Of a stretch of DNA of 64,000 nt, positions 1-9,980 are shown in pieces. Each line of letters begins with the position of its first letter. The stretch's first letter is position 1. Origin of the DNA: Pseudomonas sp. (GTDB lineage: Bacteria; Pseudomonadota; Gammaproteobacteria; Pseudomonadales; Pseudomonadaceae); contig NZ_JAQGNX010000144.1 of NCBI RefSeq assembly GCF_028293835.1, positions 1 through 64,000 of the forward strand, read 5' to 3'. A program made the translations under genes and the position numbers. Below the pieces are notes generated by a model that was not told the DNA's origin, made no database searches, and saw only the letters and a list, made by a program, of their open reading frames with translations.

Positions 1-1134
1 TGGTTCCTCCCCACTCACGGCGATGGCCATTACCTGGGCACCACCAAGGGCGCCCGCCCGGTTACCCTGAACTATTTGAAACAAGTAGCCCAAGCGGCGG
101 ACAGCCTCGGCTATCACGGGGTGCTGATTCCTACCGGTCGTTCGTGCGAAGACTCGTGGGTCATCGCCTCGGCGCTGGTGCCGTTGACTGAACGCCTGCG
201 TTATCTGGTGGCGATTCGTCCGGGAATCATCTCGCCAACCGTGTCCGCACGAATGGCTGCGACCCTGGACCGACTGTCCGGCGGCCGACTGTTGATTAAC
301 GTGGTCACCGGCGGTGACCCTGATGAAAACCGTGGCGACGGCAGTTTCCTTGATCACAGCGAACGCTACGAAGTCACCGACGAGTTCCTGCAGATCTGGC
401 GCCGGGTGCTGCAAGGCGAATCCGTGGATTTCGAAGGCAAGCACTTACGGGTACAGAACGCCAAGGCGCTGTACCCACCCCTTCAGAAGCCCTACCCGCC
501 GCTGTATTTCGGCGGGTCTTCGGAAGCGGCCCATGAGCTGGCCGCCGATCAGGTCGATGTCTACCTGACCTGGGGCGAGCCTCCAGCGGCCGTGGCGGAA
601 AAAATTGCTGACGTCCGTGAACGGGCCGCACGCAAAGGGCGCACCGTGCGTTTCGGCATTCGTCTGCATGTGATCGTGCGCGACACCAGCGAAGAAGCCT
701 GGAAAGCCGCCGATACGTTGATCGAACACATCAGCGACGAAACCATTGCCTCGGCACAGAAATCCTTTTCACGCTTTGATTCCGAAGGCCAACGGCGTAT
801 GGCCGCCTTGCACGATGGCCGTCGCGACAACCTGGAAATCGCCCCGAACCTATGGGCCGGTGTCGGCCTGGTACGCGGCGGTGCCGGGACGGCGTTGGTC
901 GGCAATCCGCAAGAAGTCGCGGCGCGAATCAAGGAATACGCGGACCTGGGCATCGAAAGTTTTATCTTCTCCGGCTATCCGCACCTTGAAGAGGCGTATC
1001 GCTTTGCTGAGTTGGTGTTCCCGCTGCTGCCGGAGCCCTACGCCAGCCTGGCCGGGCACGGCATCACCAACCTGACCGGACCGTTTGGCGAGATGATCGC
1101 CAATGACTTGTTGCCCACCAAGGCTAAAGCCTGA
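1..1134 (+). CDS. msuD: FMNH2-dependent methane/alkanesulfonate monooxygenase, 5' end outside window
   Basis: The reading frame is open from base 1, so the true start lies off the edge. The first residues ([13 protein letters not shown]) align with about residue 7 of E. coli SsuD, so only some six residues are missing and 377 are visible. The family is bacterial luciferase-like: it uses FMNH2 from a partner reductase and O2 to split a sulfonate into sulfite and an aldehyde when sulfate is scarce. Motifs shared with SsuD include [25 protein letters not shown] and [20 protein letters not shown] prefer MsuD to SsuD because the next genes are msuC-like and sfnR-like, as in Pseudomonas msuEDC/sfnECR loci. 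A reductase gene (msuE) would be expected upstream. The family call is firm; the sulfonate preference is inferred. Confidence 0.88.
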   Translation, partial: WFLPTHGDGHYLGTTKGARPVTLNYLKQVAQAADSLGYHGVLIPTGRSCEDSWVIASALVPLTERLRYLVAIRPGIISPTVSARMAATLDRLSGGRLLINVVTGGDPDENRGDGSFLDHSERYEVTDEFLQIWRRVLQGESVDFEGKHLRVQNAKALYPPLQKPYPPLYFGGSSEAAHELAADQVDVYLTWGEPPAAVAEKIADVRERAARKGRTVRFGIRLHVIVRDTSEEAWKAADTLIEHISDETIASAQKSFSRFDSEGQRRMAALHDGRRDNLEIAPNLWAGVGLVRGGAGTALVGNPQEVAARIKEYADLGIESFIFSGYPHLEEAYRFAELVFPLLPEPYASLAGHGITNLTGPFGEMIANDLLPTKAKA

Positions 1135-1158
1135 GGTTGCTGGTCATGCTCCCCCTCT

Positions 1159-1292
1159 GTAGAAGCCACCTTGTTGGCGGAGCGCCCGCGTTTGAACCTG
1201 ATACGACGCCGACCTGTAGGAGCCAGCGTGTTGGCGAGCGGTTTGACGCTGTGTACCAGGCACGATGCCTCGCCAACAACTTGGCTCCTACA
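1159..1292. repeat. Cluster of REP-like palindromic half-sites
   Basis: Three related units lie between msuD and msuC: one at 1159-1183, one at 1215-1238 (TGTAGGAGCCAGCGTGTTGG) and an inverted partner at 1269-1292 (CGCCAACAACTTGGCTCCTA). The last two can pair as a long hairpin with a loop of about 30 nt. The same unit recurs at 3658, 5689, 7189, 43199 and 47494. Units of this kind are common between genes in Pseudomonas. Here they sit inside a probable operon and could affect mRNA stability. Confidence 0.75.
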
Positions 1293-1345
1293 GCAAACGC
1301 GGCCACCTGCCGGACCGCGCCGTTTAAAAATGGAGGTAAAGACGA

Positions 1346-2533
1346 GTGACTGCCAAGTTGCAAAACGCCCAAGCGGTGCCAATGGATATCGCCCGCGAAC
1401 TGGCGAACGAGTTTTCCTGCACTGCCGTGGAACGGGATGACCGTGGCGGTACCCCCAAGGCCGAGCGAGACGCCTTGCGTGCAAGCGGCCTGCTCGCATT
1501 GAGTATCCCCAGTCAGTTCGGCGGGCTGAACGCCACATGGAGCGAAACGTTTGAAGTGGTCCGAGAGTTTGCTCGGGTCGACAGCTCCATCGCTCACGTG
1601 TTTGGTTTCCATCACCTGATGCTCGCTACCATAAGGCTGTTCGCCACGCCCGCTCAGTGGCAGCCGTGGTTTGAACTGACCGCGCGCAAGAACTGGTTTT
1701 GGGGCAATGCCTTGAACCCGCTGGACACTCGCACGGTGGTTAAGGGCCACAACGGCTGGCGTGAATTCTCCGGCAAGAAGAGTTTTTGTTCGGGCGCCAC
1801 CGACTCGGAAATGCTTATCGCGTCGGCAGTCGATGATGCGGCTGGAGGCAAATTACTGATTGCTGCAATCCCCAGCGGACGAACCGGAATCACTCTGCAT
1901 GGCGACTGGAACAACATAGGTCAACGCCAAACTGACAGTGGCAGCGCGACGTTCGAGCGAGTGCGGGTCGAGGAGACCGACTTACTCCTTGATCCAGGCC
2001 CACTGAGCACGCCGTTCGCCTGTTTGCGTCCGCTGATAGCGCAGCTGCACTTCGCCAATATCTTTCTGGGCATTGCCGAGGGCGCGTTTGAAGAAGCGCG
2101 TAAATACACGCTTGAAGAAGCCCGACCATGGTTCAAGTCAAACGCTGCACACATCGGTGAGGACCCATACGTGCTCATCCATTACGGTGAGTTCTGGATA
2201 AGCCTGGAAAGCTCCCGATTGCTGGTCGAACGTGCCGGCGAAATGTTGGACCGAGCATGGGCTAAAGGCCCGGCATTGAGCAGCGAAGAACGCGGCCAGG
2301 TCGCGGTGGCCATTGCCACGGCCAAAGTGGTTGCAAGTCGCAATGGCCTTGAGCTGTGTAGCAAGGTCTTCGAGGTCACCGGGGCGCGTTCCACCCACGC
2401 CTCGGTTGCCCTCGACAGGCATTGGCGCAATCTGCGCACTCAAAGCCTGCATGACCCACTGGATTACAAGCTCCATGAATTGGGCGACTGGGCACTCAAC
2501 GGTGCCCTGCCCATCCCGACCTTTTACTCATAG
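1346..2533 (+). CDS. msuC: MsuC/SfnC-like acyl-CoA-dehydrogenase-fold flavin monooxygenase
   Basis: This 395-residue protein has the acyl-CoA dehydrogenase fold of the DszC/SfnC/MsuC group: helical N-terminal domain, beta middle domain ([17 protein letters not shown], about residues 134-150), and a helical C-terminal domain ending with [21 protein letters not shown]. That last stretch is typical of flavin monooxygenases of this fold, not true fatty-acid enzymes. In Pseudomonas msuEDC/sfnECR loci this partner helps desulfonate methanesulfonate or oxidize sulfur compounds with reduced flavin. The start is GTG at 1346 with GGAGG at 1332-1336. Its stop overlaps the start of the sfnR-like gene by one base, so the two are probably cotranscribed. 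The exact substrate is not visible in the sequence. Confidence 0.82.
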   Translation: MTAKLQNAQAVPMDIARELANEFSCTAVERDDRGGTPKAERDALRASGLLALSIPSQFGGLNATWSETFEVVREFARVDSSIAHVFGFHHLMLATIRLFATPAQWQPWFELTARKNWFWGNALNPLDTRTVVKGHNGWREFSGKKSFCSGATDSEMLIASAVDDAAGGKLLIAAIPSGRTGITLHGDWNNIGQRQTDSGSATFERVRVEETDLLLDPGPLSTPFACLRPLIAQLHFANIFLGIAEGAFEEARKYTLEEARPWFKSNAAHIGEDPYVLIHYGEFWISLESSRLLVERAGEMLDRAWAKGPALSSEERGQVAVAIATAKVVASRNGLELCSKVFEVTGARSTHASVALDRHWRNLRTQSLHDPLDYKLHELGDWALNGALPIPTFYS

Positions 2534-3642
2534 TGAATGCCATGCAACTGCTTACCTTACCGCCGTCTCCCGCCCTTGCCACCTCGATTCGCGCCACCGC
2601 GCAGGTGTTCGAGGACCCTAAATCCAAAGCGCTGCTCGAGCATATACAGCAGGTAGCGCCCAGCGAAGCCAGTGTGCTAATCATTGGCGAAACCGGTACT
2701 GGCAAAGAACTGGTGGCGCGTCACATCCATAACCTCAGTGCGCGCAGTGCCCGCCCCTTCGTCGCGGTCAACTGCGGCGCTTTTTCCGAGTCTTTGGTGG
2801 AGGCCGAGCTATTTGGTCATGAGAAAGGTGCGTTCACCGGCGCCCTTAGCGCCAAGGCTGGCTGGTTCGAAGAGGCCAACGGCGGCACCTTGTTTCTCGA
2901 TGAAATCGGCGATCTGCCGATGCCGATTCAGGTCAAGCTGCTGCGTGTCCTGCAAGAGCGAGAAGTGGTGCGACTGGGCTCACGCAAGAGCATTCCCATC
3001 GATGTGCGAGTACTCGCGGCGACCAACGTGCAGTTAGAGAAAGCGATTAATGCCGGGCATTTTCGCGAGGATCTGTTCTATCGGTTGGATGTCGTCAGCC
3101 TGGAGCTTACGCCGCTACGCGAACGTCCCGGCGATATCCTGCCGCTGACTCGGCATTTTATCAGTACCTATAGCCAGCGACTGGGCTACGGCGAGGTCAG
3201 TCTCAGCAGTGAGGCCGAGCATAAGCTTCGTCATTACGGTTGGCCGGGTAATATTCGCGAGCTGGAAAATGTCATCCACCACACCCTGCTGATTTGCCGC
3301 GACGGTGTCATTCAAAGGGAAGACTTGCGCATGTCTAACATGCGCATCGAACGCCAGGACGAACTCTCGGCCGTGGATCAATCCGCCGATGCGTTGCTTG
3401 AGCGCGCCTTTCAGAAACTGTTTGAAGAATCGGCTGGCGCGCTGCATGAAAAGGTCGAGCATACCCTGCTGCGTGCGGCCTATCGTTTCTGCCATTACAA
3501 CCAAGTGCACACCGCTAATCTATTAGGGCTGAGCCGTAACGTGACCAGAACGCAGTTGATCAATATAGGCGAACTCACCGTCAATAAACGCCGCCCGGCC
3601 GAACCCAAGCCAAGTGATCGGATTTGGCATCTGTCGATTTAG
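2533..3642 (+). CDS. sfnR: SfnR-like sigma-54-dependent transcriptional activator
   Basis: This 369-residue bacterial enhancer-binding protein consists of a short N-terminus, an AAA+ sigma-54 interaction domain and a Fis-type helix-turn-helix. Walker A GETGTGKE is at residues 52-59, the sigma-54 contact loop GAFTGA at 99-104, Walker B is within [10 protein letters not shown] at about 117-126, and the C-terminal HTH is near [17 protein letters not shown]. No receiver or sensing domain precedes the AAA+ domain, as in SfnR, which activates sulfone/sulfonate genes under sulfur limitation. The start is GTG at 2533, overlapping the msuC stop (TAGTG); an ATG at 2542 is the alternative. A likely target is the -24/-12 promoter at 20434-20449. 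Confidence 0.85.
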   Translation: MNAMQLLTLPPSPALATSIRATAQVFEDPKSKALLEHIQQVAPSEASVLIIGETGTGKELVARHIHNLSARSARPFVAVNCGAFSESLVEAELFGHEKGAFTGALSAKAGWFEEANGGTLFLDEIGDLPMPIQVKLLRVLQEREVVRLGSRKSIPIDVRVLAATNVQLEKAINAGHFREDLFYRLDVVSLELTPLRERPGDILPLTRHFISTYSQRLGYGEVSLSSEAEHKLRHYGWPGNIRELENVIHHTLLICRDGVIQREDLRMSNMRIERQDELSAVDQSADALLERAFQKLFEESAGALHEKVEHTLLRAAYRFCHYNQVHTANLLGLSRNVTRTQLINIGELTVNKRRPAEPKPSDRIWHLSI

Positions 3643-3657
3643 TGCGAACCATACCCC

Positions 3658-3689
3658 TCTGTAGAAGCCAACGTGTTGGCTTCTACAGA
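3658..3689 (+). terminator. Perfect 14-bp hairpin after sfnR (REP-like)
   Basis: Arms 3658-3671 and 3676-3689 (TCTGTAGAAGCCAA / TTGGCTTCTACAGA) are perfectly complementary around a CGTG loop. It lies between the converging sfnR and ABC exporter genes and could end or protect either transcript. There is no T-run, so termination is a guess. The sequence also belongs to the GTAGGAGCC REP-like family. Confidence 0.5.
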
Positions 3690-3726
3690 TTCAGGTATAG
3701 CGTTCATTGATCCTGGGGATAAACCT

Positions 3727-5553
3727 TTACACCTGCGCCGATTCCACCACCTCAGCAGATTGCCTGTTCCATAACCGGTAATACTGTCCGCGCAGGCGCA
3801 GTAATTGGTCATGGCTGCCGTCTTCGATCACTCGTCCATTGTCGAACACCAGAATCCGATCCAGATGCGCCACCGTGGACAGCCGGTGCGCGACCACCAG
3901 CACGGTCTTGCTGGCCATGATCTCGTCGAGTTTGTCCTGAATGAAACGCTCAGTGATCGAATCGAGGCTCGATGTTGCCTCGTCCATCACCAAAATCGGT
4001 GCGTTCTTGAGCAGCACCCGAGCAATAGCGATACGTTGCCGTTGTCCCCCAGACAACTTGACCCCGCGCTCACCCACCAGCGATTCGTAGCCGTGTTCCA
4101 TGCTGTCGATGAACTCGCTGGCGCCTGCCCGGTGAATGGCTTCTGCCACTTCTTCAAGCGTCGCATCGAGACGACCGTAATGGATATTCTCGCGAATGCT
4201 GCGGTGGAACAGACCTGGCTCTTGAGGAATCAAACCAATCTGCTGATGTAACGAATGCTGGGTTACTTCACGGACATCCACGCCATCAACCAGAACTTGG
4301 CCGCTTTGTACGTCATACAGGCGCAGCAGCAGATTAAGCAGTGTCGATTTTCCCGACCCCGACGTCCCCACCAATCCTACGGTTTGTCCTGCCGGAATAA
4401 CGATATTCAGCCGTTCAAAAATCCCAGGGGCCGAGCCATAGCTGAAGCCCACGTCACGAAACTCTATATCACCGCGCTTGACCTTCAGTGTGACCGCCTT
4501 AGGTCGGTCGATCACCTCATGCGGACGAATCAGGGTCCGCACGCCGTTGGAAATATTACCGGTGGCTTCGAAAAACTCCAGAAAGCGCCGTGACAGATTG
4601 CCAACGTCACTGATGATCAATAGCGAAAGGCTGGTCGACATCACGAACGCGGCGATATCGATCCGATGGCTGCGCCACAGATACAGCGCCACTAACAACA
4701 GGCCGAGCTTTAGCACCACACCACAGCCCGTCTGGAACCAGCGAATTTTTTCCATATAGCCAAGGGAGCGGTAAGCCGCTTGCACTTCTTTGTCGAGGTA
4801 GCCACCGAGGTAGCTGTGCTCGAACGCATGCCGGGCAAACAGACGAATATTCGCCAGATTCGACACCGCGTCCACGACCTTGCCCGAACTGGTGCTGCGC
4901 GCCGCGGAGTACTCTTGGGCAAGCGGATGGCTGCGGCGTGCCAGCAGGTAGCAGACCACGATAAACAGCACCGACCAGCCAAACATAAACAGGGCCAGTA
5001 ATGGCGAGGCGGTCCACAACAGCACCGTTGCCAGACTCAAGGTCACCAGCAGCGGAATCAGGTCGAACAACAGAATACTCAGCGTTTGGTTCACTCCCAT
5101 CGCAACCTCAGAGACCCGGTGCGCCAGGGCTCCTGCGAATTCATTACTGATAAAACGATGGGAATGCTTCTGCAGATAAGCAAACAGAACGTGGGTAACC
5201 GTGCGCCGTTGCAACGGCAATACATGAATATGGCAACCCGCAGCGGCGCGGGTGAACAGGACCTCGAATACCAGTAGCGCCGCGAACAGCGACAGCGGCA
5301 CTTTCAATACTTCGAAAGCGTGTTCCGCATCAAGGCCATTGCTAACGGTGCGCGTGATCTGCCCCAGCCCCCATGGAATCAGGATGGTACAAATAACCGC
5401 CGCGATTTGCAGCAGCAGGATCGCCACGTACCAACCCTTGAAGTTGCCGACGAAGTAACGCACAAACGCGGCAGACGTCTGCGGCAAATGATGAACATTC
5501 CAGCTGCCCTGCCGACGGTCCCGAGGGGCGAAAGGTGAAAAAAATAGACTCAT
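3727..5553 (-). CDS. ABC exporter half-transporter (fused membrane and ATPase domains)
   Basis: This 608-residue protein has an N-terminal type-I exporter membrane domain of six predicted helices (roughly residues 30-320) and a C-terminal ATPase domain. Walker A GTSGSGKS lies near residue 395, the signature LSGGQRQR near 500, and Walker B ILVMDEATSSLD just after it. This MsbA/multidrug architecture works as a dimer in the inner membrane and exports lipids, drugs or peptides. It lies after the MFS gene on the same strand with a 173-bp gap, so cotranscription is uncertain. No domain indicates the cargo. Its position at the end of the organosulfur gene set suggests, but does not show, export of a by-product. 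Confidence 0.85.
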   Translation of the reverse strand: MSLFFSPFAPRDRRQGSWNVHHLPQTSAAFVRYFVGNFKGWYVAILLLQIAAVICTILIPWGLGQITRTVSNGLDAEHAFEVLKVPLSLFAALLVFEVLFTRAAAGCHIHVLPLQRRTVTHVLFAYLQKHSHRFISNEFAGALAHRVSEVAMGVNQTLSILLFDLIPLLVTLSLATVLLWTASPLLALFMFGWSVLFIVVCYLLARRSHPLAQEYSAARSTSSGKVVDAVSNLANIRLFARHAFEHSYLGGYLDKEVQAAYRSLGYMEKIRWFQTGCGVVLKLGLLLVALYLWRSHRIDIAAFVMSTSLSLLIISDVGNLSRRFLEFFEATGNISNGVRTLIRPHEVIDRPKAVTLKVKRGDIEFRDVGFSYGSAPGIFERLNIVIPAGQTVGLVGTSGSGKSTLLNLLLRLYDVQSGQVLVDGVDVREVTQHSLHQQIGLIPQEPGLFHRSIRENIHYGRLDATLEEVAEAIHRAGASEFIDSMEHGYESLVGERGVKLSGGQRQRIAIARVLLKNAPILVMDEATSSLDSITERFIQDKLDEIMASKTVLVVAHRLSTVAHLDRILVFDNGRVIEDGSHDQLLRLRGQYYRLWNRQSAEVVESAQV

Positions 5554-5688
5554 TACCGGTTGAATTCCTGACTGGCGCCTGTGGCCGGACAGCTTTCAGG
5601 CAAGAAGGCCGCAAAGGGCCGGTTTTGTTTCGATGCAACGACACACACCCCCGGAACCAACTTATTTCAGGCACAACGTGTCAAGCCT

Positions 5689-5713
5689 CTTGTCAACAAG
5701 TTGGCTCATACAG
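5689..5713. repeat. REP-like unit
   Basis: This degenerate copy of the CGCCAACA-GTTGGCTCCTACA unit (here TTGTCAACAAGTTGGCTCAT plus five bases) lies in the 173-bp gap between the MFS and ABC exporter genes. I see no other clear signal in that gap. Confidence 0.6.
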
Positions 5714-5726
5714 GTGCAGTGGGAAA

Positions 5727-7118
5727 TCAATCGCGCCCAACATAAACCGCTGAACCCGCAGCAGGTATCAGTTGCCTGAACACTACGGCCGACAATGCAC
5801 AAATTAGCCCGCCGACGATCATCACCGTTGCCACATCGGTTTCGCCGATTGCCGTGTGTCCACGCAACGCCATAATCAGGCTCAGCAAGGCGGCGGACAG
5901 ACCCACTGACAAACTCATGGTCAATTGAATGGTCATGGCCGACAAGCTGCTCGCGCGGCTGGACAACTCAGCGGGGACATCGGCATAGGTCAGCGCGCCG
6001 AGCGTACTGAATTGCAATGAGCGGATGATGCCGCTGCCGAACAACACTAGCGCAATGACCCAATACGGCGTGGCGATATCAAAGGTTGCGCAAGCAATAA
6101 TCGTCAAGCCGGTGAGCAGCGCGTTGCCGGTCAGGGTGCGACGGAAGCCGAAGCGACTGACAATGCGCACCGCCAACAGCTTCATCAAGAACGCCCCAGC
6201 CCCGCCCGCGAAGCTCAGCAATCCGGCCTGCAACGGATTGAGGCCAAAACACAGCTGAAATAACAGCACTAACAGAAACGGTAGCGAAGCGCTGCCGATG
6301 CGCAACAGGTTACCGCCCCAGAAGCTGATGCCAAAGGTTGGAATTCGCAGCAAGGACAAATCAATCAGGGGCTGCGGGCAACGTTTGGCATGTTTGACGT
6401 AAAGCAAGGCGCAAAGAAAGCCAACCGCGATTAACAACAACGCCCAGCGTCGCTCTAGCAACCCATGGCCGAACGCCTCAAAGCCGAACACCAGGCCGCC
6501 CAGGGCTATGGCGCTTAGCAACAGGCCGCGCACGTCCAGCGGGCGCCCGAGTTTCCCCGGATAGTCCGGAACATAACGCAGCACCAACACCACCCCGAGG
6601 ATACCGATGGGTACGTTGATCAAAAAAATCCAGTGCCACGACAACAACGTGACCAATAGACCACCCAGCGGCGGCCCCAACACGGGACCGATCAAGGCCG
6701 GAATCGTCAGGTACGACATGGCACGCAACAGGTTTTCCCGTACCGACCAACGCAACAGGATCACCTGCCCCACCGGAACCATCATTGCGCCCGCCGCACC
6801 TTGTGCCATGCGAGCCAACGACAACTGCAGCAACGATGTCGAAGCCGCGCACGCCACCGACGCCAGGGTGAACAGCACAATGGCACTGACAAACACCCGT
6901 CGCGGCCCATAACGATCCGCCGCCCAGCCACTGACTGGAACAAACAGCGCCACTGCCAACAGGTACAACGAAACCACCAGGTTCATCCGTACGCTGGGTT
7001 CGCCAAAATCGAGTGCCATTTGCGGCAGCGCCGTGAGCACCGCCGTCGCATCGATCAGCTCCATGAACAACGCACAGCCGATAATCATCGGCACGGTTTT
7101 TCCACTACCTGAGGTCAT
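5727..7118 (-). CDS. MFS drug/metabolite efflux transporter (DHA2, MdtD/EmrB-like)
   Basis: This 463-residue, very hydrophobic protein probably has 13-14 transmembrane helices. The helix 1 motif LIDATAVLTALPQMALDFG, the loop GWAADRYGPRRVF (MFS motif A, about residues 64-76) and the motif-C region LIGPVLGPPLGG (about 138-149) are those of drug/H+ antiporters of the DHA2 group. These export small organic compounds with the proton gradient. The length is close to E. coli MdtD and shorter than typical EmrB. It lies on the same strand as the peptide-type ABC genes, separated by a 305-bp gap with a REP unit and a MITE-like element, so it probably has its own promoter. The substrate is unknown. Confidence 0.85.
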   Translation of the reverse strand: MTSGSGKTVPMIIGCALFMELIDATAVLTALPQMALDFGEPSVRMNLVVSLYLLAVALFVPVSGWAADRYGPRRVFVSAIVLFTLASVACAASTSLLQLSLARMAQGAAGAMMVPVGQVILLRWSVRENLLRAMSYLTIPALIGPVLGPPLGGLLVTLLSWHWIFLINVPIGILGVVLVLRYVPDYPGKLGRPLDVRGLLLSAIALGGLVFGFEAFGHGLLERRWALLLIAVGFLCALLYVKHAKRCPQPLIDLSLLRIPTFGISFWGGNLLRIGSASLPFLLVLLFQLCFGLNPLQAGLLSFAGGAGAFLMKLLAVRIVSRFGFRRTLTGNALLTGLTIIACATFDIATPYWVIALVLFGSGIIRSLQFSTLGALTYADVPAELSSRASSLSAMTIQLTMSLSVGLSAALLSLIMALRGHTAIGETDVATVMIVGGLICALSAVVFRQLIPAAGSAVYVGRD

Positions 7119-7188
7119 TGGCTGACCTGTAAATGCAAGTTAAAAGGTTATGGGGTGTCAGGTTCAACGCCTTAAAGTTCAAAGGATC

Positions 7189-7212
7189 TTCGCCAACACG
7201 TTGGCTCCTACA
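7189..7212. repeat. REP-like unit
   Basis: A well-conserved unit (TTCGCCAACACGTTGGCTCC plus TACA) lies immediately left of the MITE-like element and belongs to the family found at 1159, 3658, 5689, 43199 and 47494. Confidence 0.65.
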
Positions 7213-7352
7213 CAGGCCGTGTGAAAACGTAGCGAGCGAAGGCAAGACAAGGCAAAAACAGGCGAGAAAGCGGAGTCTACGGGTTGTAAATGAGCATTTT
7301 GAGCCTGTTTTTAACGCAGTAATGCCAAGCGCAGTAGCTTTCACACAGCCTG
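7213..7352. mobile_element. MITE-like element of about 140 bp with terminal inverted repeats
   Basis: The left end reads CAGGCCGTGTGAAAACG (7213-7229). The right end, read inward on the other strand, is CAGGCTGTGTGAAAGC, so the ends form an imperfect inverted repeat of about 16 bp. Inside, AAAAACAGGC (7254-7263) and GCCTGTTTTT (7303-7312) form a second perfect 10-bp inverted repeat. There is no coding capacity. This is the layout of a small non-autonomous transposon mobilized by a transposase elsewhere. It fills most of the 305-bp gap between the MFS gene and the ABC ATPase gene. The parent transposon family is not assigned. Confidence 0.6.
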
Positions 7353-7423
7353 TACGGGTTCGGGTTTCGGTGCTACCGCTTTGCGAATAAATTCGCGCCC
7401 AAGGAATCGCGATATGGATTGGA

Positions 7424-9079
7424 TCAACCTGCAATTGTGTGCTCAACAATCTGTGCCCCTCGACTTTCGAACTGGGGAATGGCATTTAACAAGGCGCGGG
7501 TGTAGGGATGTCGGGGTTGGTCGAAGACTTGGCGCACTGGCCCTGATTCGACGATTTCGCCGTCTTTCATGACCAGCACGTGGTCGCTGACGCTATTGAT
7601 TACGCCCAGGTCATGAGAAATAAACACGCACGCCAACCCGAGTCGCTGCTTTAAATCAGCCAGCAGTTGCAGAATCTGCGCTTGAACGGAGACATCCAAA
7701 GCCGACACGGGCTCGTCGCAGACCAACACCTGAGGTTGCGGTGCCAGTGCCCTCGCAATGGCGACACGCTGCCGTTGTCCGCCGGACAATTCGATCGGCC
7801 GGCGGGTCAGTACTCTGGCGTCCAAACGTACCAATTTCAACAGTTCAATCGCACGTTCGCGGCGCGTGGACCGGTCTGAATGACCTGCCGCATCCAATGC
7901 TTCGTACAACACGCGCTCTACGGTGTAACGCGGGTCGAAGGAGCTCAGGGGATCCTGAAACACCACCTGAATACGCTGCCGTTCCTCGCGTTTCTCGCGG
8001 CTGTTGAAGCTCGACCACGGGCGGCCACGCAGCAGAACCTCACCGCCGTCGGGTGTTTCAAGGCCCAGTAGTATACGCGTCAGGGTTGTTTTTCCCGAAC
8101 CCGACTCACCGACGATGCCCAACGTCTGCCCGCCACGCAAGTCGAAAGACGCGCTGGCTACTGCCGTGCGCACCTTGCCGTCCGGGCCTTTGAACGCCTT
8201 GTGCAGCTGTTGTGCCTGAACTACTAGCGGTCTCTGCGGGTTTTTCAGCTCAACCGTTTCACTGCGCCGGACATGCACCGAGCGTGCGGCAGCCAACAGC
8301 GACTGGGTGTATGGATGCTGCGGATTATGCAGGACTGTTTCCGCAGTCCCCTGCTCGACGATAACGCCGTTGTGCATCACCGCTATTCGGTCGGCCAGCC
8401 GTGCGACAACGGCCAGGTCATGGCTCACCACCAGCATTGCAGTGTCGCTACGGCGCAGAGACTCCAGTAGCCGCAGGACCTGATCTTGTACCGTGGCATC
8501 CAGCGCCGTGGTCGGTTCGTCGGCGATCAGCAGGTCTGGCGCACAGGCTATCGCCGAGGCAATCAGCGCCCGCTGACGCAAACCGCCAGACAGCTGATGC
8601 GGGTATTGCCGGGCACGAAGTTCAGGCTCCGGAACCCCTACTGATCGCAGCAGCTCCAGCACCTTGAGTTTGCGCTGTTGCCGGTTGAGGTTTTCATGCA
8701 GAAGTAAGGGCTCCTCGATTTCATCACCTACCCGGCGTAACGGATCGAGGGAGCCTAACGCGTCCTGCATGACGAAACCGATCCTCGCACCGCGAATCCT
8801 CCGCCAGGCGCGTTCATCGAAGGTACGCAAATCCAGCCCTTCAAAATGCAAACGCTGGGCCTGAATACTAGCGCCTTGCCCCGTCAGGCCAGCCAAGGTT
8901 CGCGACGTCACGCTCTTACCGGAACCAGACTCCCCCACCAACGCTAAGCACTCGCCGCGATGAAGTTTGAAGGATATACCGCCGATCACCGGGTGCGCCT
9001 GACCGGCAAACTGCACGTGCAGATTCTCAACCTCGATGAGGGGCGGCTTAACCTCAGGGCTGATATCCAATACGCTCAT
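7424..9079 (-). CDS. Fused dual-ATPase subunit of a peptide/nickel-type ABC importer (DppD-DppF-like)
   Basis: Two complete ATPase modules lie in one 551-residue chain. The first has Walker A GESGSGKS near residue 52 and signature LSGGLRQR near 165; the second has GESGSGKT near 327 and LSGGQRQR near 438. Each ends with the oligopeptide/dipeptide C-terminal extension (NPQHPYTQSLL, QPRHPYTRALL). The fusion replaces separate DppD and DppF proteins, as in GsiA/YejF-type transporters. It powers import through the DppB- and DppC-like permeases of this locus. Its ATG overlaps the stop of the upstream DppC-like gene by 4 bases. Nearby monooxygenases suggest an organosulfur substrate, not peptides. 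Confidence 0.92.
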   Translation of the reverse strand: MSVLDISPEVKPPLIEVENLHVQFAGQAHPVIGGISFKLHRGECLALVGESGSGKSVTSRTLAGLTGQGASIQAQRLHFEGLDLRTFDERAWRRIRGARIGFVMQDALGSLDPLRRVGDEIEEPLLLHENLNRQQRKLKVLELLRSVGVPEPELRARQYPHQLSGGLRQRALIASAIACAPDLLIADEPTTALDATVQDQVLRLLESLRRSDTAMLVVSHDLAVVARLADRIAVMHNGVIVEQGTAETVLHNPQHPYTQSLLAAARSVHVRRSETVELKNPQRPLVVQAQQLHKAFKGPDGKVRTAVASASFDLRGGQTLGIVGESGSGKTTLTRILLGLETPDGGEVLLRGRPWSSFNSREKREERQRIQVVFQDPLSSFDPRYTVERVLYEALDAAGHSDRSTRRERAIELLKLVRLDARVLTRRPIELSGGQRQRVAIARALAPQPQVLVCDEPVSALDVSVQAQILQLLADLKQRLGLACVFISHDLGVINSVSDHVLVMKDGEIVESGPVRQVFDQPRHPYTRALLNAIPQFESRGAQIVEHTIAG

Positions 9080-9948
9080 CCGCGCTTGCCTTCGCTGCGA
9101 CGCAACAGTTCACGGCCCAACGCAGTGATCGAGACCACGGTCAAGGTCACCGCCAGTCCTGGCCACGCCACCAACCACCAACCGTTGGCCAGGTAATTGC
9201 GGCCAGACGAGAGCATCTCGCCCCATTCCGGTGACGGCGGCGGCGCTCCAAAGCCGAGAAAGCTCAATGCAGCACCGGCTGTAATGTTGCCGCCGATGCC
9301 GATGGTGGCAAGAATCAAAATCGGTTTAATCGCATTGGGCAGCACGTGGCGAATGATGACCAGCCCACGGTGGATGCCTAACGTGGTTGCCGCCTCAATG
9401 TACGGTGCCGAGCGGACAACGAGGGTTTGGGCGCGCACCATTCGTGCGAACCGAGGAACTCCAGCGACACCCACCGCGACCACTGAATTGAGCAGCCCCT
9501 GTCCCCAAAACGTGATGATGACCAGCGCCAACAACAAATCCGGAAAAGCCAGCAACACATCCACCAAACGCATGATTGTCGCATCAACGGCCCGAGGTCC
9601 GAGGCCCGCCAACAAGCCCAGGGCCACGCCAAAGACCAAGGCAATGGTCGTCGCTGCCACGCCCATCAGCAGCGAAGGTCGAACACCATGCACCAAACGC
9701 GTATACACGTCGCGTCCGTTTTCATCGGTGCCCAGCCAATGGCCACCGCCCGGCGAATGAAAGGCCAAGCGCGCACTGGCTTCCAGAGGGTCGCCGGGTG
9801 CCAATACGTGAGGGATCAATGCGGCAATGATCAGCAGCATCAAAAATACTCCGGCCAGCAGCAATCCCGGACGCAATCGCCATAGACGTGGGGCAACGCC
9901 CACTGCCAAGGGCACGTTGCTCAACAAAGTCTTATTCACCACGGTCAT
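9076..9948 (-). CDS. DppC-like ABC importer permease
   Basis: This 290-residue inner-membrane permease of the DppC/OppC family has an N-terminal helix (LLLAGVFLMLLIIAALI), a periplasmic GTDENGRDVYTRLVHG motif at about residues 73-88, and the cytoplasmic coupling (EAA) loop EAATTLGIHRGLVIIRHVLPN near residues 184-204, the first part of which reads EAATTLGIHRG. It should pair with the DppB-like protein at 13776-14708, with three enzyme genes lying between the two. The start is supported by AGGAGGTAAC directly upstream on the minus strand (9951-9960). It overlaps the ATPase gene by 4 bases, so these two are translationally coupled. Confidence 0.92.
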   Translation of the reverse strand: MTVVNKTLLSNVPLAVGVAPRLWRLRPGLLLAGVFLMLLIIAALIPHVLAPGDPLEASARLAFHSPGGGHWLGTDENGRDVYTRLVHGVRPSLLMGVAATTIALVFGVALGLLAGLGPRAVDATIMRLVDVLLAFPDLLLALVIITFWGQGLLNSVVAVGVAGVPRFARMVRAQTLVVRSAPYIEAATTLGIHRGLVIIRHVLPNAIKPILILATIGIGGNITAGAALSFLGFGAPPPSPEWGEMLSSGRNYLANGWWLVAWPGLAVTLTVVSITALGRELLRRSEGKRG

Positions 9949-9980
9949 GCGTTACCTCCTTCTGGCCAAAGTACGAAACG

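Noticed and set aside
76..1134. Start of the msuD gene at an internal TTG (base 76)
   Set aside because: The upstream bases 1-75 encode in-frame residues [13 protein letters not shown] that belong to the conserved N-terminus, so the gene runs off the left edge.
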